In this document: positions 36,307-48,745 of the stretch, piece after piece
Layout: each line of letters opens with the position of its first letter
Numbering within the stretch: the stretch's first letter is position 1
Source: Coniferiporia sulphurascens
Taxonomy: Eukaryota > Basidiomycota > Agaricomycetes > Hymenochaetales > Hymenochaetaceae
Length of the DNA stretch: 64,000 bases
Direction: 5' to 3'
Assembly (NCBI GenBank): GCA_002794785.1
Contig: NBBA01000017.1
Span: 496,001-560,000, forward strand
Notes under the pieces: model-generated
What the model saw: the letters and a program-made list of their open reading frames with translations, nothing else
Databases searched by the model: none
Told to the model about the DNA's origin: nothing
Made by a program: the position numbers and the translations under genes

Positions 36307-39300
36307 ATGGCAGCATCACTCGCAGGTGCTCTGGACGCTGACACCAACCCCTCCAACACCATCCATCTGTCCAGCGGTGCAGGCCCCTCGTCTGCCGCCG
36401 CCTCCCTCCCCTCACCCACGTCGCCCTCGTGGAAGAACTTTTTTCGTCTCGGCGCTGCGTCCGGGCGCGGGCCGAGTCGCTCAAAATCAACTCTTACCCT
36501 GGACACCGAGTTTGCTGCTGCAAATGCTCATGCCAACAGTCTCGGCCTCAGTGACGACCCAACTGTACAGCCCTCGCAATCACATTCGCAGTCGCAAGTA
36601 CATACGGCAAAGGGAACGGGTGTGGATGCAGATGTTTCTCCGAGTTTGGCCGCGAGTGGTGTGTCCTCGACACTGACCCCGTCAAGTTCGGTTTCATTCA
36701 ATCGCTTTTCCTCCAATTCGACGGGTACGCTCTCAAGCGAATCAGGGTTGGGTGCACCGTACACCTCTCGAAACGTTGGCAATGTTCCGCACCTTCATCG
36801 AAACAGTGCGGCCGCCAACGGCCAGATCGCACCCGTATCCGCATCGTCAACAGCGCACAGCCGCGGTTGGCCCGAGTCGCAGCCCAGCACACCAGACAAT
36901 CCCTATCCTCACCAACAACTTAACGAGTCCGCTTCGGGTCTACTGCCAACGCCGAATTCCTCAACGGGGCAAGGGCGCGTAAAGACGAAAAACTCAAAGT
37001 CAGACAAGCATCGTGCTCTTGGGTTTGGTCAACCCGCAGCCGCCCCACCTGCGACTGCAACAGATGCGCCAACATCGCCCGGTCCTGTTTCTCCAAGGAC
37101 ACCATCGAAGGGTGGTATGACGAAGTTCATACGTCGCGTAGCTTCCGCTCCGAATGCAAAGGGGTTCTTTTCGCTATCGAGATCTCATCGTGATCGGGGT
37201 GACGCTCCTGGGACTCAAGGGTCACGGACACCAACGACGATGAAAGGATTTGGATTCCTGTCGCCCACGTCGGGCAGCTCGGTTAGAAATGGCACGGTAC
37301 CTGAAGTCCCCCCCGTCCCAGTGAATGGAGCAAACGGCGCGACACAGCGTGGCTCTGAGCAGGGGACCGACTCCTTGGACACGGCTTCCTCTGGCTCTTC
37401 GAACGGGCGAGGTGTGTACTCTCAGCATGCTCAACTCAACCATGGTCCAGACACGAGTCCTCCACCATCTTATCACCCTCCATCGACGCAACAATCAACT
37501 CTCGGACACTCCCAAAGCGCGCAGAATCTTCTTCCGTCGCACGGCTCTTTACTTTCTCCGCCAAAGAACGCACGACAGACGAACGCGAGTAGCCCTATGT
37601 CTGGGATGATGTCGTTGAAAGGGGCGAAGGGAAAGAACAAGGGTTCTCCAGAGCGGATCGGTCTGTTAAGTGCACCACCTGTGCCCGTAGGTACAGGTTC
37701 AGACGGCACGGGGCGCGCGCCGTTCCGGCGAACATATTCGAGCAATTCGATAAAAGTGCGCAGCGTCGAGGTTGGACCGGGAAGTTTCCAAAAAGTGAAA
37801 CTTCTGGGACGTGGAGATGTTGGAAAGGTGTACTTGGTGCGCGAAAAGAAGACCGGGAAGCTTTATGCGATGAAAGGTCTGTTTTGCGGATTCTTTACTG
37901 CTACTGTGTTCCTTGCTCACGCATTGTTTCATCGCGACTTGGCAAAAATCCGAAACCAGTCCTCTCAAAAAAGGAGATGATTGAGCGAAGGAAGATTAAG
38001 CGCGCTTTGGCTGAGCAGGAGATTCTTGCGACGGCTAATCACCCATTCATCGTGACCCTGTACCACTCATTCCAGTCAAGGGAATATTTATATTTCTGCA
38101 TGGAATACTGCATGGGCGGTGAATTCTTTCGTGCTCTGCAAACGCGACCAGGGAAGTGTCTGCCGGAGGACGACGCGCGTTTCTACGCAGCGGAGGTTGT
38201 TGCGGCGTTGGAATACTTGCATCTCATGGGTTTTATTTATCGTGACTTGAAGCCGGAAAGTTAGTAGTATGCCGTTTCGGCTTGGGTCCTTCCATGCCTG
38301 TTTACAGGACCTCCGTCGTTTTGCGAATGGTTTCGCTGATTGTATCATTGTTCTCACCCAGACATCCTTCTACACCAATCAGGACACATCATGCTCTCCG
38401 ATTTTGACCTCGCAAAACAGTCTGGCGAGCCGGGCGGGCGACCCGCGACGATTGCGCAAATAGAGCCGAACGGGGTGCGTACTCTGTCTTGCTATATTCC
38501 TACCCTTTCTTCCCTTCCACTGTCCTCTCTGCCCCTTCCACGAACCTGCCTTGAGCCTTTTCAATTGCGACGTTCTTCCCTTCTCTTCCCTTCCTATTGT
38601 GCCTTTTGCTTTGTCAAGCTATTCTCTCCGTGTCCTGGAATAAACACTTCTGACGACGTGTCAACTCTTCTCTTTTCTCATGAATTTTAAACTCCAAACT
38701 CTAATTCGCCATCGGCCAAATTGGATGATTGTATCGTTGTGGCATGCATGCGGATATGGTATGGCGCGGTCGGCGTTTGGGATGGTAATCTCGGCGAAAT
38801 GATGGGCTACCTTGGCATGGTCTGGTCTGGCTGTACGGAATGCTGCGTTGTGCGCTACCGCACTTTGTGACGATGGATGGTATGGATCGTGCTGGGGGCA
38901 TGTAGGTGCCTGTAATCGACACCAAGTCGTGCACAGCAAACTTCCGGACAAACTCATTCGTGGGGACTGAGGGTGCGTGCATGAATGGAGTATTTTGTTA
39001 CGGATTGAGTTTCGACCTGCTGACGACCCATATCTGCACTCTATATCGCCTGTCGGCCTCGTTTCGCCCCCGCCTCGCTCGTGCATCATGCAGAGTACAT
39101 TGCACCTGAGGTTATCGAGAATCTGGGGCACACGTCGGCAGTCGACTGGTGGACGCTCGGCATCCTCATCTACGAGATGATCGTGCGTCGCTACCCCTTT
39201 TTTTTGCGCTCTTTTACTCGTTGATTAAACGCGCCATTTCATTTCGCGCAGTATGCGACAACACCGTTCAAGGGCCAGTCTCGCAGCAAGACGTTCCAGA

Positions 39301-39850
39301 ACATCCTCGAGCACCCGGTAGGGTTTCCCGAGCAACCGAAGGTCACGTCGTACGTTCCATCGATACTATTGTCTTAATATGAGACTCGCTAAAACAATTG
39401 GATAGTGCGGGCAAGGACATTGTAAACCGGCTGCTGGACAAAAGCGAGTCGCGTCGGCTTGGTAGCCAGAGCGGGGCAAGCCAGGTCAAGCAGCATAAAT
39501 GGTTTGCTAAGATGAACTGGGGCCTGTTGCGGAACATGACACCGCCTGTAAGTGGGGGACCCTTTTAGTGTTTGGCCGTGGGGCTGACGTGGGTGTATGC
39601 GGGTTTTGCCTTTTGCGGACAGATTGTGCCGGCGACGTCGAACGGGGTGGATGCGGTGAACTTTCGGAGCATACGGGAGTCGCAGTCGCTGCAGCTGGAG
39701 ATGCAGGGCGTTGCGGGTGCGGGCGTCGCGGCTGCGCCGGGGACGCCTGGGCTGCTGAGCACGGAGGACGGGCTGGAACCGCCGCCCGAGGGGGACCTGT
39801 TCCGAGGGTTCTCGAACGTGACGCTGAAGTACGACGGAGAGGAGCCGTAG
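36307..39850 (+). CDS. FPK1: AGC-family protein kinase, NRC-2/Fpk1 type
   Basis: Ser/Thr kinase related to Neurospora nrc-2 and yeast Fpk1/Kin82, which phosphorylate lipid flippases. ATG 36307 opens a Ser/Pro-rich, low-complexity N-terminus of about 490 residues. The kinase starts at [18 protein letters not shown] with ATP-lysine YAMK; the intron after AAA G joins to [19 protein letters not shown]. Further motifs are [21 protein letters not shown] (joined across an intron), [27 protein letters not shown] (joined GAG G|AG TAC) and [12 protein letters not shown]. The DFD in place of DFG is typical of this subfamily and of plant AGCVIII kinases. The C-tail carries FRGFSNVTL, resembling the AGC hydrophobic motif. 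The intron of about 38476-38905 is unusually long and could hide a small exon. Confidence 0.92.
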
Positions 39851-40726
39851 TTAGATGCCCCATCCTTTTATTTTTCATTTCAGGACTGAGCACGGATATT
39901 CACACATTTTTTCTGAGTAAATTTGCAGCCGCCATCTCATCTCACTACGCACCGCACCGCAATCGTTATTTGCATTTTCGTTCTAATCCGATTTTCGTAT
40001 TCTAATTGTGGATTTCTTTTCATTTGTTGACGGCGGTGTCTCTATACCCTAAGTACGTAAAGGCGGAACACCCTGAATCGGAAGTATTCTGTGGAAGGCC
40101 GTGACCTGTGACGACGGGAGTGAATAGACCCGGAGATACGGCGTCGGAGGGAGGAGGGGGACCCCGGGAGAGGGGAATAAAAATAAAGAAAAAGAGGACG
40201 CGATGATCAGCGTGCGAGCGTGGAACTGGCGGTGTTTATGTGTATTTGGGGACAAGGGATTTACGGGAATTGATTTGTTGCAAGAGCGGTGGAGAAGAAA
40301 GGCTGGGCCGAGCCGAACAGGTGATCCTCGGATTGCCGAGGTTTGCCGGCTCGGCCGTCCAAGTGTCTATACAAGTCTATCCCCCCGACGAAGACATACA
40401 AAGTCCCCTCCCTCTCCCCGAGTCCCGCTGCCCTTCTCCAGCCACGCATCCCCCTCGTCCTCCTGCTCCTCGTCCTCGTCCTGCTTTGCTCGCACCCGTT
40501 CGCCTCGCCTCCCCCCTCGCGACAAGACGACGCGTCGCCACGCCTTCGAGCTCGCTTCTCTTACATCAGCCACCCGCGTCTCCAGCTACTTAGTCTTCTA
40601 GATCTCCCATCGAGCTCCCGTCTTCCCTTCGGCTTCTCGTCTCCCCCCGTTCGTCTGGCTGTGCTCCCTGTTCTTATTCCTGTCCGCCCCTCCCTCGCCC
40701 GACGCCCTCCCGCCTCCGTCCCCCCC
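39851..40726. other. Intergenic region and C-rich leader upstream of the HSF gene
   Basis: About 880 bp. The last 350 bp before the HSF start are strongly pyrimidine-rich (C/T runs), typical of a fungal promoter or 5' UTR. No gene is seen. Confidence 0.5.
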
Positions 40727-43291
40727 ATGGCCGACATATACAGCCAGTCCCCGGGCCAGTACGCCCACGCCCCGCGCAGCTCGTCTCAGTACAACCATCT
40801 CGGCACCTCCACAAATGTCTATCCCAGCCCCATCGCGCCCCCCGCCTCGACCGCTCACAGCAGCAGCGGCGGCAGCCATTCCCACTCCGTCTCCGGCGAC
40901 GAGCACGACGACGAGGACTCGCCCCCAAAGTCCGCCGAGGCCTCCCCGACGGAGAACAAGCCTGCCCAGAAGACCCAGAGCACGTTCCTGACAAAGCTAT
41001 ACGCGTGCGTTCCCTGCCGTCCCCTCCCGCCCCGTTCACTAATCGTGCCCTAAAGTCTGCTGGAAAAACCTGAAAATCACCATATGATCCGGTGGGATCC
41101 CGCCGGGGACCATATCATCGTCGAGAGGCCTGAGCAGCTCGCACTGCATGTCTTGCCCTCCGTGTACCGCCAGTCGCGCTTTGCCAGCTTCTCCCGGCAG
41201 CTGAATGTGAGTAGTGTCGAAAGTTGGCGCATACATGCATGTTTATCGCCCGCCTTTTGTCAGATCTACGGGTTCATGCGGAAAGTCAATTTGCGCAACG
41301 TCGATCCCGCCATTGACGACCCAGACGCTAGCACCTGGTGTATGTCGTCCGCCCATGACTGATATGTGGCGTCCCCTCTGATCTCATTCAACCCCTTAGC
41401 CCATCCGACCCTGAACAGACACTCCCCGCCCGAGGTCGTGGCCAATTTCAAGCGTCGCGTCCCGCCGCGCCTCCCCAAGCCCCGCAAGCGCCAGGAGTCT
41501 GATATGCCCCAGATCCCCCCGCCGCGTTCTGCGATGGGCATGGGCCCCGTTCCGCTCAGCGTACCCTCCTCGCTTGGCTCGCCGGGCAGCAAGGGCAGGG
41601 CGCGTGGCTTCTCCGCGCCTGGATCGTTCACACCGCTCAACCAGGGCGGCGCAGCCGGCTGGGGCCAGGGTTATCCGCGAAACGCACTCCCACCCCTCAC
41701 TGTGCCTTCTGACCCGCCCCCGCCGACGCATAGCTCAATGTACGGTGGCAGCCACTCCGCCCACCCTGGCTTGCACCCGCTCTCCCCTGCAGACGACCAT
41801 TCGCAGTCCACGAGCTATTCGCCTGCGTCCTACGGCAGCACCGGGATGCAGTATGGCTATGCGGACTCGAACTCCTGGGCCATGTCGCCAAGCAGCGCAA
41901 GCTCTTCGTCCCAGCAGGGCACAGGCAGCCTCTCATCGCTGCTCAACCCGAGTGGCAACCAGTATTCGCGTGGTCCGTTGCAGACTACATATCCCTCGCC
42001 CTTCTCGAGCGTCCCCCTCCAAAACAACCACAGCACGGCCAGTCTATCCCCCGATAGCCGGCCGACGACAGGGTACTCGGTCTCGTCTATGTCCTCCCTC
42101 CCTTATGATACTGAAAGTACTTCGACAAGCATGTCGCATGACTACTCACGCCCGGGCTCAAGTCACCACCGCCCCATGAGCCCTTCGCGCCCTCACTCAT
42201 CTCACAAATCCAGCCTTGGAGGCGGCCTCGGGGGAATGAATTCCGCTTACGCTTCTTCAAATCCGAGTTACGGTGTTGGTGTCAGCGGCTCCGCAGTGCG
42301 TCGCCAGAGGCGTCATTCGCAGGCGATGAGTCCGTACCCGAGTCCTTACGACAACGGTCCTACGCACAACCACCACATTGATTCGCCCGCTGCGCACGGG
42401 ATGCACCACAACGTGCATGCACAACGGCCGTCATCTTCCCCGCAGCCAACACCACTCACACCAGGCGCACAGGACCACCACGCGCACGCCTCGCAGGCGC
42501 ACACAGGTATTTCTCGTGTAAGGAGCATGGTACAACTTCCGGCGGTCGACACGACGCCGCAGACGTCTGCATACACCTTTAGTCCGGGCGGCGACTTTGC
42601 TTACTCAGCAGGCGGTGCCAGCAACGGGCAGGGATCACCACCCTTGCACTCGAGTCAGGGAACGGGCCATCTTAGTAGTGTCGACGCAATGGACTGGGGA
42701 CGCGGTGTCCGCCCTTCAACAAGTGCAAGTAGCTTAAGCGCGGCATCACACGCAAGCTCCAGTCAGGCAAATACCCCGCCCGTAGACGGTCCTTACGGCG
42801 GCGGCGAGGACATCAGTCGCTGTGAGTAATTACCTTTTCTGGGTTTGGGCTCGGAGAATTCTGTTTCGCGCTTGAGACTGTTCGTCGTTCGTCGCTTGTC
42901 TGTGACCGTGCGCTTTCCCTTAATTTCCCCCATTTCTGTGTGCGTTAGCGCCTCCTATGATGGAAGGCGAAAAAGATCGAAGGTTTTTCGAAATTTAACA
43001 CGCCCGGTCGTGTTTGATCAACCTTCTCATCTTCGCTTCTTCGTCTCCCCCTTTTCTTCGCTTTTCCGCACCTCCCCCCTTCTCACTTCCATTCACACGC
43101 TTACAGTTCGCGCACCCCATTTGCGTGACTCGCGCCATCCTTTTCCGCCATCATCTCAAAGACCGCCGTATTAACCAGCCGATTCACTGACTTCCAGTCA
43201 TGTTCAACCAGTCTCGCCCGACTTCGGCTACGTCCCCCTGAACGAGGGCATCGCCTCGTACACCGCCAAGTCCGCAGAGCTCGCTGTTTAG
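40727..43291 (+). CDS. HSF-domain transcription factor
   Basis: Nuclear regulator with a heat-shock-factor type DNA-binding domain (about residues 88-175). ATG 40727 begins MADIYSQSPGQYAHAPRSS. The domain is split by introns: STFLTKLYA|LLEKPENHHMIRWD (TAC GC|gtgcgt...aag|T CTG), then IIVERPEQLALHVLPSVYRQ, SRFASFSRQLN|IYGFMRKVNLRNVD. SFSRQLNIYGF is the recognition-helix signature. A basic stretch follows (KRRVPPRLPKPRKR), then about 400 residues rich in Ser, Pro, Gly and His. The last exons join as ISR-SPPMMEGEKDR-SHVQPVSPDFGYVPLNEG, ending KSAELAV. A typical trimerising heptad repeat is not obvious, so it is closer to Sfl1/Mga1-type factors than to canonical Hsf1 (inference). Confidence 0.92.
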
Positions 43292-46200
43292 ACGGAGAAA
43301 GAAAAGGTCATGCCTTTTTTTTCTCTTTTTAGAAGCGGGGTTGGGGATATGCCGTACGTTCAAGCTGGCTGTGCCCAGGGTGCCCATTGCCCCCCGCGCG
43401 CGCGCGCATACCGTGCAATGTTTTTTGTCCGGATTCATTCACACCTGGAGGTTACCGGAGTGATTTGCTTGCCCGATGTCTTTTTCATTTGGTTTCTCTA
43501 ACGATCCTTCTATCTCGTGCTCTGATTTCCCTTTTCTTTTCTGTTTCTTTTCTTACTCACAAGAGCACGGCGACGAGGTTTTAAAATGAAAATGTATTTA
43601 TCAAGCGGGCCCGCCGCAAAGTCGCCTTTTTTGTTCGCTTTCTTCGCCGCGTCCAACCTTGCTCCCCTCCCCCAATCCACATGCGCGCGCGCGAACGCAA
43701 ATCTCACGCTGCTAGAGTTCCTTTCTTTTTTTATCCTTGTCTTCTCCTCGTTATATCCCCTTTGCTTCTCTGGTGAACTCTATCTCTCGTCCTCTGTTTT
43801 GGCGCAGTCTTAGCTAGTGCGTATACAGGTACCGGTCGCACTTGCTCCGCTTTCGTGTCCACTTGTTCTTCTCGTATGATTCTTGGTCTTCTTGCCCCCC
43901 TTGCCCCAGCTTCCCTCCCCTTCCTCTAAGTTTCCTCACCTTTACGCTTTTGTTATTGACTTTGTTTTCTCTGCACGCGCGCCCTTTACTTTTTCTTTCG
44001 TTCATTTTCATTTTTTCTTTCTTTTCAAGCTGTGTCTGATTTTATACTTTTTATCTCGTCCGCTGCCAATTTCCAGACTCGCCATCACCCACCCTATATC
44101 ATCCGAGTCCCACCCTCACCCCCTTCCTCTCCCTTCGCTTGCTGTACTCCTAGCTCTCCTCCCTGCTGTGTACTACTCCCTCGTGTCCAATGTGTTTTTT
44201 TGAAAGTCCACTGCTGCAACGTCCTCGATTCTTTCTCTCTACCCCCCTTCTTCGGAGGGGTTTTTTTATGGTCCAGAATTGTCGGTATCGGTCTTTCTTT
44301 GTTCCCCCCGCTGTGCGGACGCTTGCGGTGTTTAGTGTCTCCAGCCTCAGTTTCAGTCAGAGAGGGAAGAAAAAAAATAGCGGAATATTCATATATTCAT
44401 CGTCCATTCCAATCTAAATACATTCCATTCCATTCGATACATAGAGACGCCTTGCTTGCTTGTAAACCCCGCTTTGTACTGCGCTCGTTCTGGCGCAAGA
44501 ATAGACTTGCTCCCTTTACCCCACCGAATGTGAACCCTTTACCCCGTCCCCGTCCCTGTGCCCGGGGATTGTGTTTGCGTTTGCCGTTTGAATGGAATGG
44601 CGGATGCGCTTCTCTTCGTTGGATCGTACGTGTATTAGTATTGTATTATATGGGGGGTTCTTTAACTTTCGGTGCAGTGAGATTGAGATTGCCGTTGCTG
44701 TTGGCGTTGCTGTTCGACTTTTGGACGTTGTTGACGTTGGCGTTGACAGGTTGACGTTTGGACGTTTGGACGTTACGATTTGGTTTGCCGATTGCCGATT
44801 GCGGTGATGATTGCAGTGATGATGGTGATGGCGACGCGTACGGTGGCTGGCGAGGGGCGAGGGGCGAGGGACGGGGGACTGGGGAGCGCTGGGAGAGATC
44901 TTCCTCGGTGCGCGTAGCTGGTGGGATCTGGGTGGGCTTCTCGGAGCGCTCGAGCTCGTATGTGTGTGTGTACTACGCCGCCGCTGACTGCAAATCGTGC
45001 CCCCCTCCCCCTGGAGACCAGCAGTCCAAGGCACAGTTGGGTGCGTTGCGTTTAAATTGTGTACTTTGCACTTTGATTTGCGATTTGCGATTTTATTTTT
45101 AGATTTCTAATCTTTAATTTTTTGCTTCCGCTTTTCGAAGCTAAGCTAGGACTTGAAGCTAGAAGCCACCCGGCCAGCCACCCCTGCACCTTGCGTGTAC
45201 TGTAATTACATGTACTAATGACTCTTGACTCTTGAATCTGGCTGGGTTTGGGTCTGGTCCTATCGGTCGCGATGGCCGTAGCCGTAGCCGTGCAGAACAC
45301 AGAACGCAGAACGCAAAATTTGCAAGACGCAAAACGCAAGACTCAGACTCGGACACAGGCTAATAATAATAAAATAGAAGTTCGGGATTGGCGTTTTGTT
45401 TGGGCCACTAGTGCTAGCACTAAGACGTCCTGAAATCATCACTGTCCTGAGTCCTGAGTCCTGAGATCCCACGATGCACGACTCACGATGCACGACCCGC
45501 GAACTGCGATGGGATCTGGGATGGGCCAGATGAAGATCTGAGTCGTTGAGCGGTGAGCGGTGATCGGAATGCACTTTGTTAGCTTTGGCGTTTGTTCGTA
45601 TTCAAGTTGATATTAGTTTCAGTATTTGTATGCGTTTTCGGATTCGGATTCATGATAGTATTAGTATTAGTTGGCCCTCGTTTCTTTCTCTTTCTTCTGA
45701 TCTCGACTTCAAGTTGGTACTACTGTACGTGTATATGTAAGCCCGAGTACTATTTCCTATTTCCTGTGAGGGGCTTTTTTGTTTGTTTTGTTTTGACGGC
45801 CCTTCGTGGTTCGTGGTTCGTGATGGTGATGATCAGCGTCAGGGGCGGGGACGGGGGAAGCGACAGAAGAGCGGAAGAGCAGAAGAAGGGCAGAAGGGTT
45901 CCGCTACAGAGGACAAAGGAAGATTTGGCTGGACGAGATTGAGGTTGGGCGCGCGTAGGGCGTTTTTTTAGTTCGTAGATGCGTAGATGCGACTCGGACT
46001 CGGACGCGGTGCTTGTGCATGTATATCTGTACATCTGTACATTTATACATTTATACATACGGTGTTATTTCGAGTTGGACATCTGCATCTTACTGTACGC
46101 TGGCCCATATCACGGTATGATTTTTTCTCAGATTATAGTATGGCCCGGTCAGTCGGTCGGTCAGTCGGTTGGGTGAGCTGAGATAGATAGAGTCTGGAGC

Positions 46201-46800
46201 CTGGAGCCTGGAGCACTGATTGCCGTACCGTGACGTTAAAGATGGAGAAACGCAGATGTCTATACTAGTAATAGCTGCGTAGATGTGAACATGGATATGA
46301 AATTTGGATACTGGATGGATTGGGGGGGAGCTTTGATGGTACCGTAGTGCAGTGCAATCACGGTGCGCACCACGAACCCACCAGAACTATGTGACTGTTA
46401 TTTTTGCGTTATTGGGAGAAGGAATGGTATGGTATCGAGGGGAACGGGGCGGTGGGAGGTCTATATTTGACTGGACTGGTTTGGGTTGGATGGGTTATTG
46501 GTTAGTTGGTTGGGGCGGAGCAGCGTGTGTACCGTGTACCATGTAATCGTACCTGGGCAGTCAGTGACCATCGCCGCGGCCGCAGGCAATAAAAGATTTG
46601 GGGGGACAGCCTGAGAGCGCCGCCATCTCATTGGCGCGTACATACCATACCATATCATATCATATCGTATAATATACGGCGGTGGGAGTGTACGCCGTAC
46701 GCCGTACGGTTATAGGGTGTAGTCCGGAGTCCAGAGCCACAGACGTGATAGTGATAGTGATGATGATTGGTGATTGGTGATTGATAGGGCGGTGGTGATG

Positions 46801-46832
46801 GATGATACTTACTTACTTACTTATTTACTTAG
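46801..46832. repeat. ACTT/TTACT microsatellite
   Basis: Tandem ACTT-type units with one ATTT variant. It is a simple-sequence repeat in the desert. Confidence 0.7.
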
Positions 46833-48745
46833 AGATGGTGATCAAATTCGTCAGTTCGTCAGTTCGTTGCTACTAGGAGCCCCCCCCCCCCTTTCTTCTG
46901 TTCGAAAGGACGAAAGAACGAGGGGAAGGGATGGGTCGGGTCTCAGGCTGTACTTTGCTTTTTTTGGTTCTTTTGATCGCCGTTCCTCCGTGCCCGGTGC
47001 GATCGCAGTTGCGCGCATGGAGATGGGTATGCGCACGGGTTGGACATGGGCATGATGTGTGCGTGATGCTTGGTGAGGTCCTTAGGGTCCCGGGGGCGGT
47101 GGGCGGTGAGCGAGTGAGAGTGGGAGAACAAGCCTGAGAGTACGCGTACAGTGCCAGTGTCATGATGCGCTCTTTTCTTTCTTCGGATCTTCCGCCTTGT
47201 ATACGGTATGCACTTGTGCGTTCCCCATCCGCCGCCGCCGCCGGTGGCTCGTCTAAGTTGGCTTTGCTAGATTAGCGTTTTGTTTTTATCTCTTCTTCTT
47301 CTGTTGGATTAACGTTCACGATCTATGGGCGCGGGGCGCGGTTGCAGGCACAGGAAGTAGGAAGCAGGAATGGGATCAGGATGTTGGATGATGAGTATTA
47401 CTGTAATATGGTGGATGATGGATGTTGATGTCGGGCGTCATGCTCGGAGTTAGATGCGAGCGGTGAGCGGCAAGCGGCGAGTTGCGTAGGTGGAGCGCAG
47501 TAGTACTGTGCTCGGCGCTCGCCGGCGGCAGCGGCAATGGCGCGGGCAATCAATGGCGAAGTCCAACAATCCAGTCCCGTGCATCATGCTATCACAGAAG
47601 TAAAGCGAGCTCGTCGGAGCTCCCCGAAAGTGCATATGGGCGTCCGTTTCTTGTGTCCGTGGCCCTCCTTCCGAGCGTATCGGCGGGCGTAGAGTGGTGA
47701 ATGGTGATGCATCATGCTTGTATGCACACGGCGCGGGCCAAGCGGTGCTGACGCCATCGCCATCGGCGTACGGACTCGGGGGAAGCAGGGGGAAGAAGGA
47801 GAAGCAGAAGGCGGATAGTGGCCCTGAGAGTGCGCATCGCCTTTGTGCAGCGACTTCGCGAAGCCCGCCGAGGCTATTAGCCTCTCCGTCTGTCCGTCCG
47901 TCTGTACGTTTATCCAGCCCCTCCACTACGCGATCGGCGGTGCCCGCCTCCGAGGGCTGCGCTAATCCCCTGGGGTCCCCGATCGCCGATCCCGTGCGCA
48001 TGGACACACGCACGAGCACGCCGTGCTGCAAAGTTGCTCCGCCGCTAACCGCTAATCCATCCGCACCCTATTCTATCCGCCATCCCGCCCCGTCCCGCGC
48101 ACATGCTCACTCACGCACGACATATGACATACGACATACGGCTGCCGTATCTCGCGCAATCCTTATTCCTAGCCGACGCGGGCGCACGCACGCACGTGGC
48201 GCGGAGCTCGGCGCTCGGAGCTCAGGACATTCACCGTTGATTGGGTACCAATTTGTTTCAGCCCTCGGGGGTCTGCCGATGCCTAACCGTCTGCAACCCC
48301 CAATCCCACAAGCGTGGCAAGCGACGGCGACGGCGACGGCGATACGCTATAAGTAACTTGTATTACTCGTACGGGTGAGTGAATGCGAATGTATGCGCTC
48401 GGGAATAACATCACGTCGTATGGCCCGGATTTTAAAAAAAATCACGCGCCATTTCCCACTCGCTCGCTTTTCTTTCCGTCCTTTCTCTCAGATCAAAAAT
48501 CAAATCAAAACGCGTTTCCATTTCCCGCTTCACGAAATCGCACTCCGTCCTTTATCTCCACTTGTACGGTACAACTGTATCTGTATTTTCGTGTGCGCGC
48601 GGACTTGGAGAACCCGGACACTCCGACCCCGGTCGCTTAGGTTTGCCAGTACTAGTGGGTGATTTATTTTTTGGGCTGGTGACGACTCCCTCGGAGCTCG
48701 GACTTTGGACTTTTGGAAAGTCAGGACTCAGGACCTCGTCCCAGG

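Noticed and set aside
46801..46832. Short direct repeats that could resemble a CRISPR array
   Set aside because: It is a plain microsatellite without unique spacers, in a eukaryotic genome.
47694..48356. 220-codon open frame in the desert
   Set aside because: Composition is dominated by repeats and Arg/Ser/Pro, there are competing frames of similar size on both strands, and no domain or intron pattern supports it.
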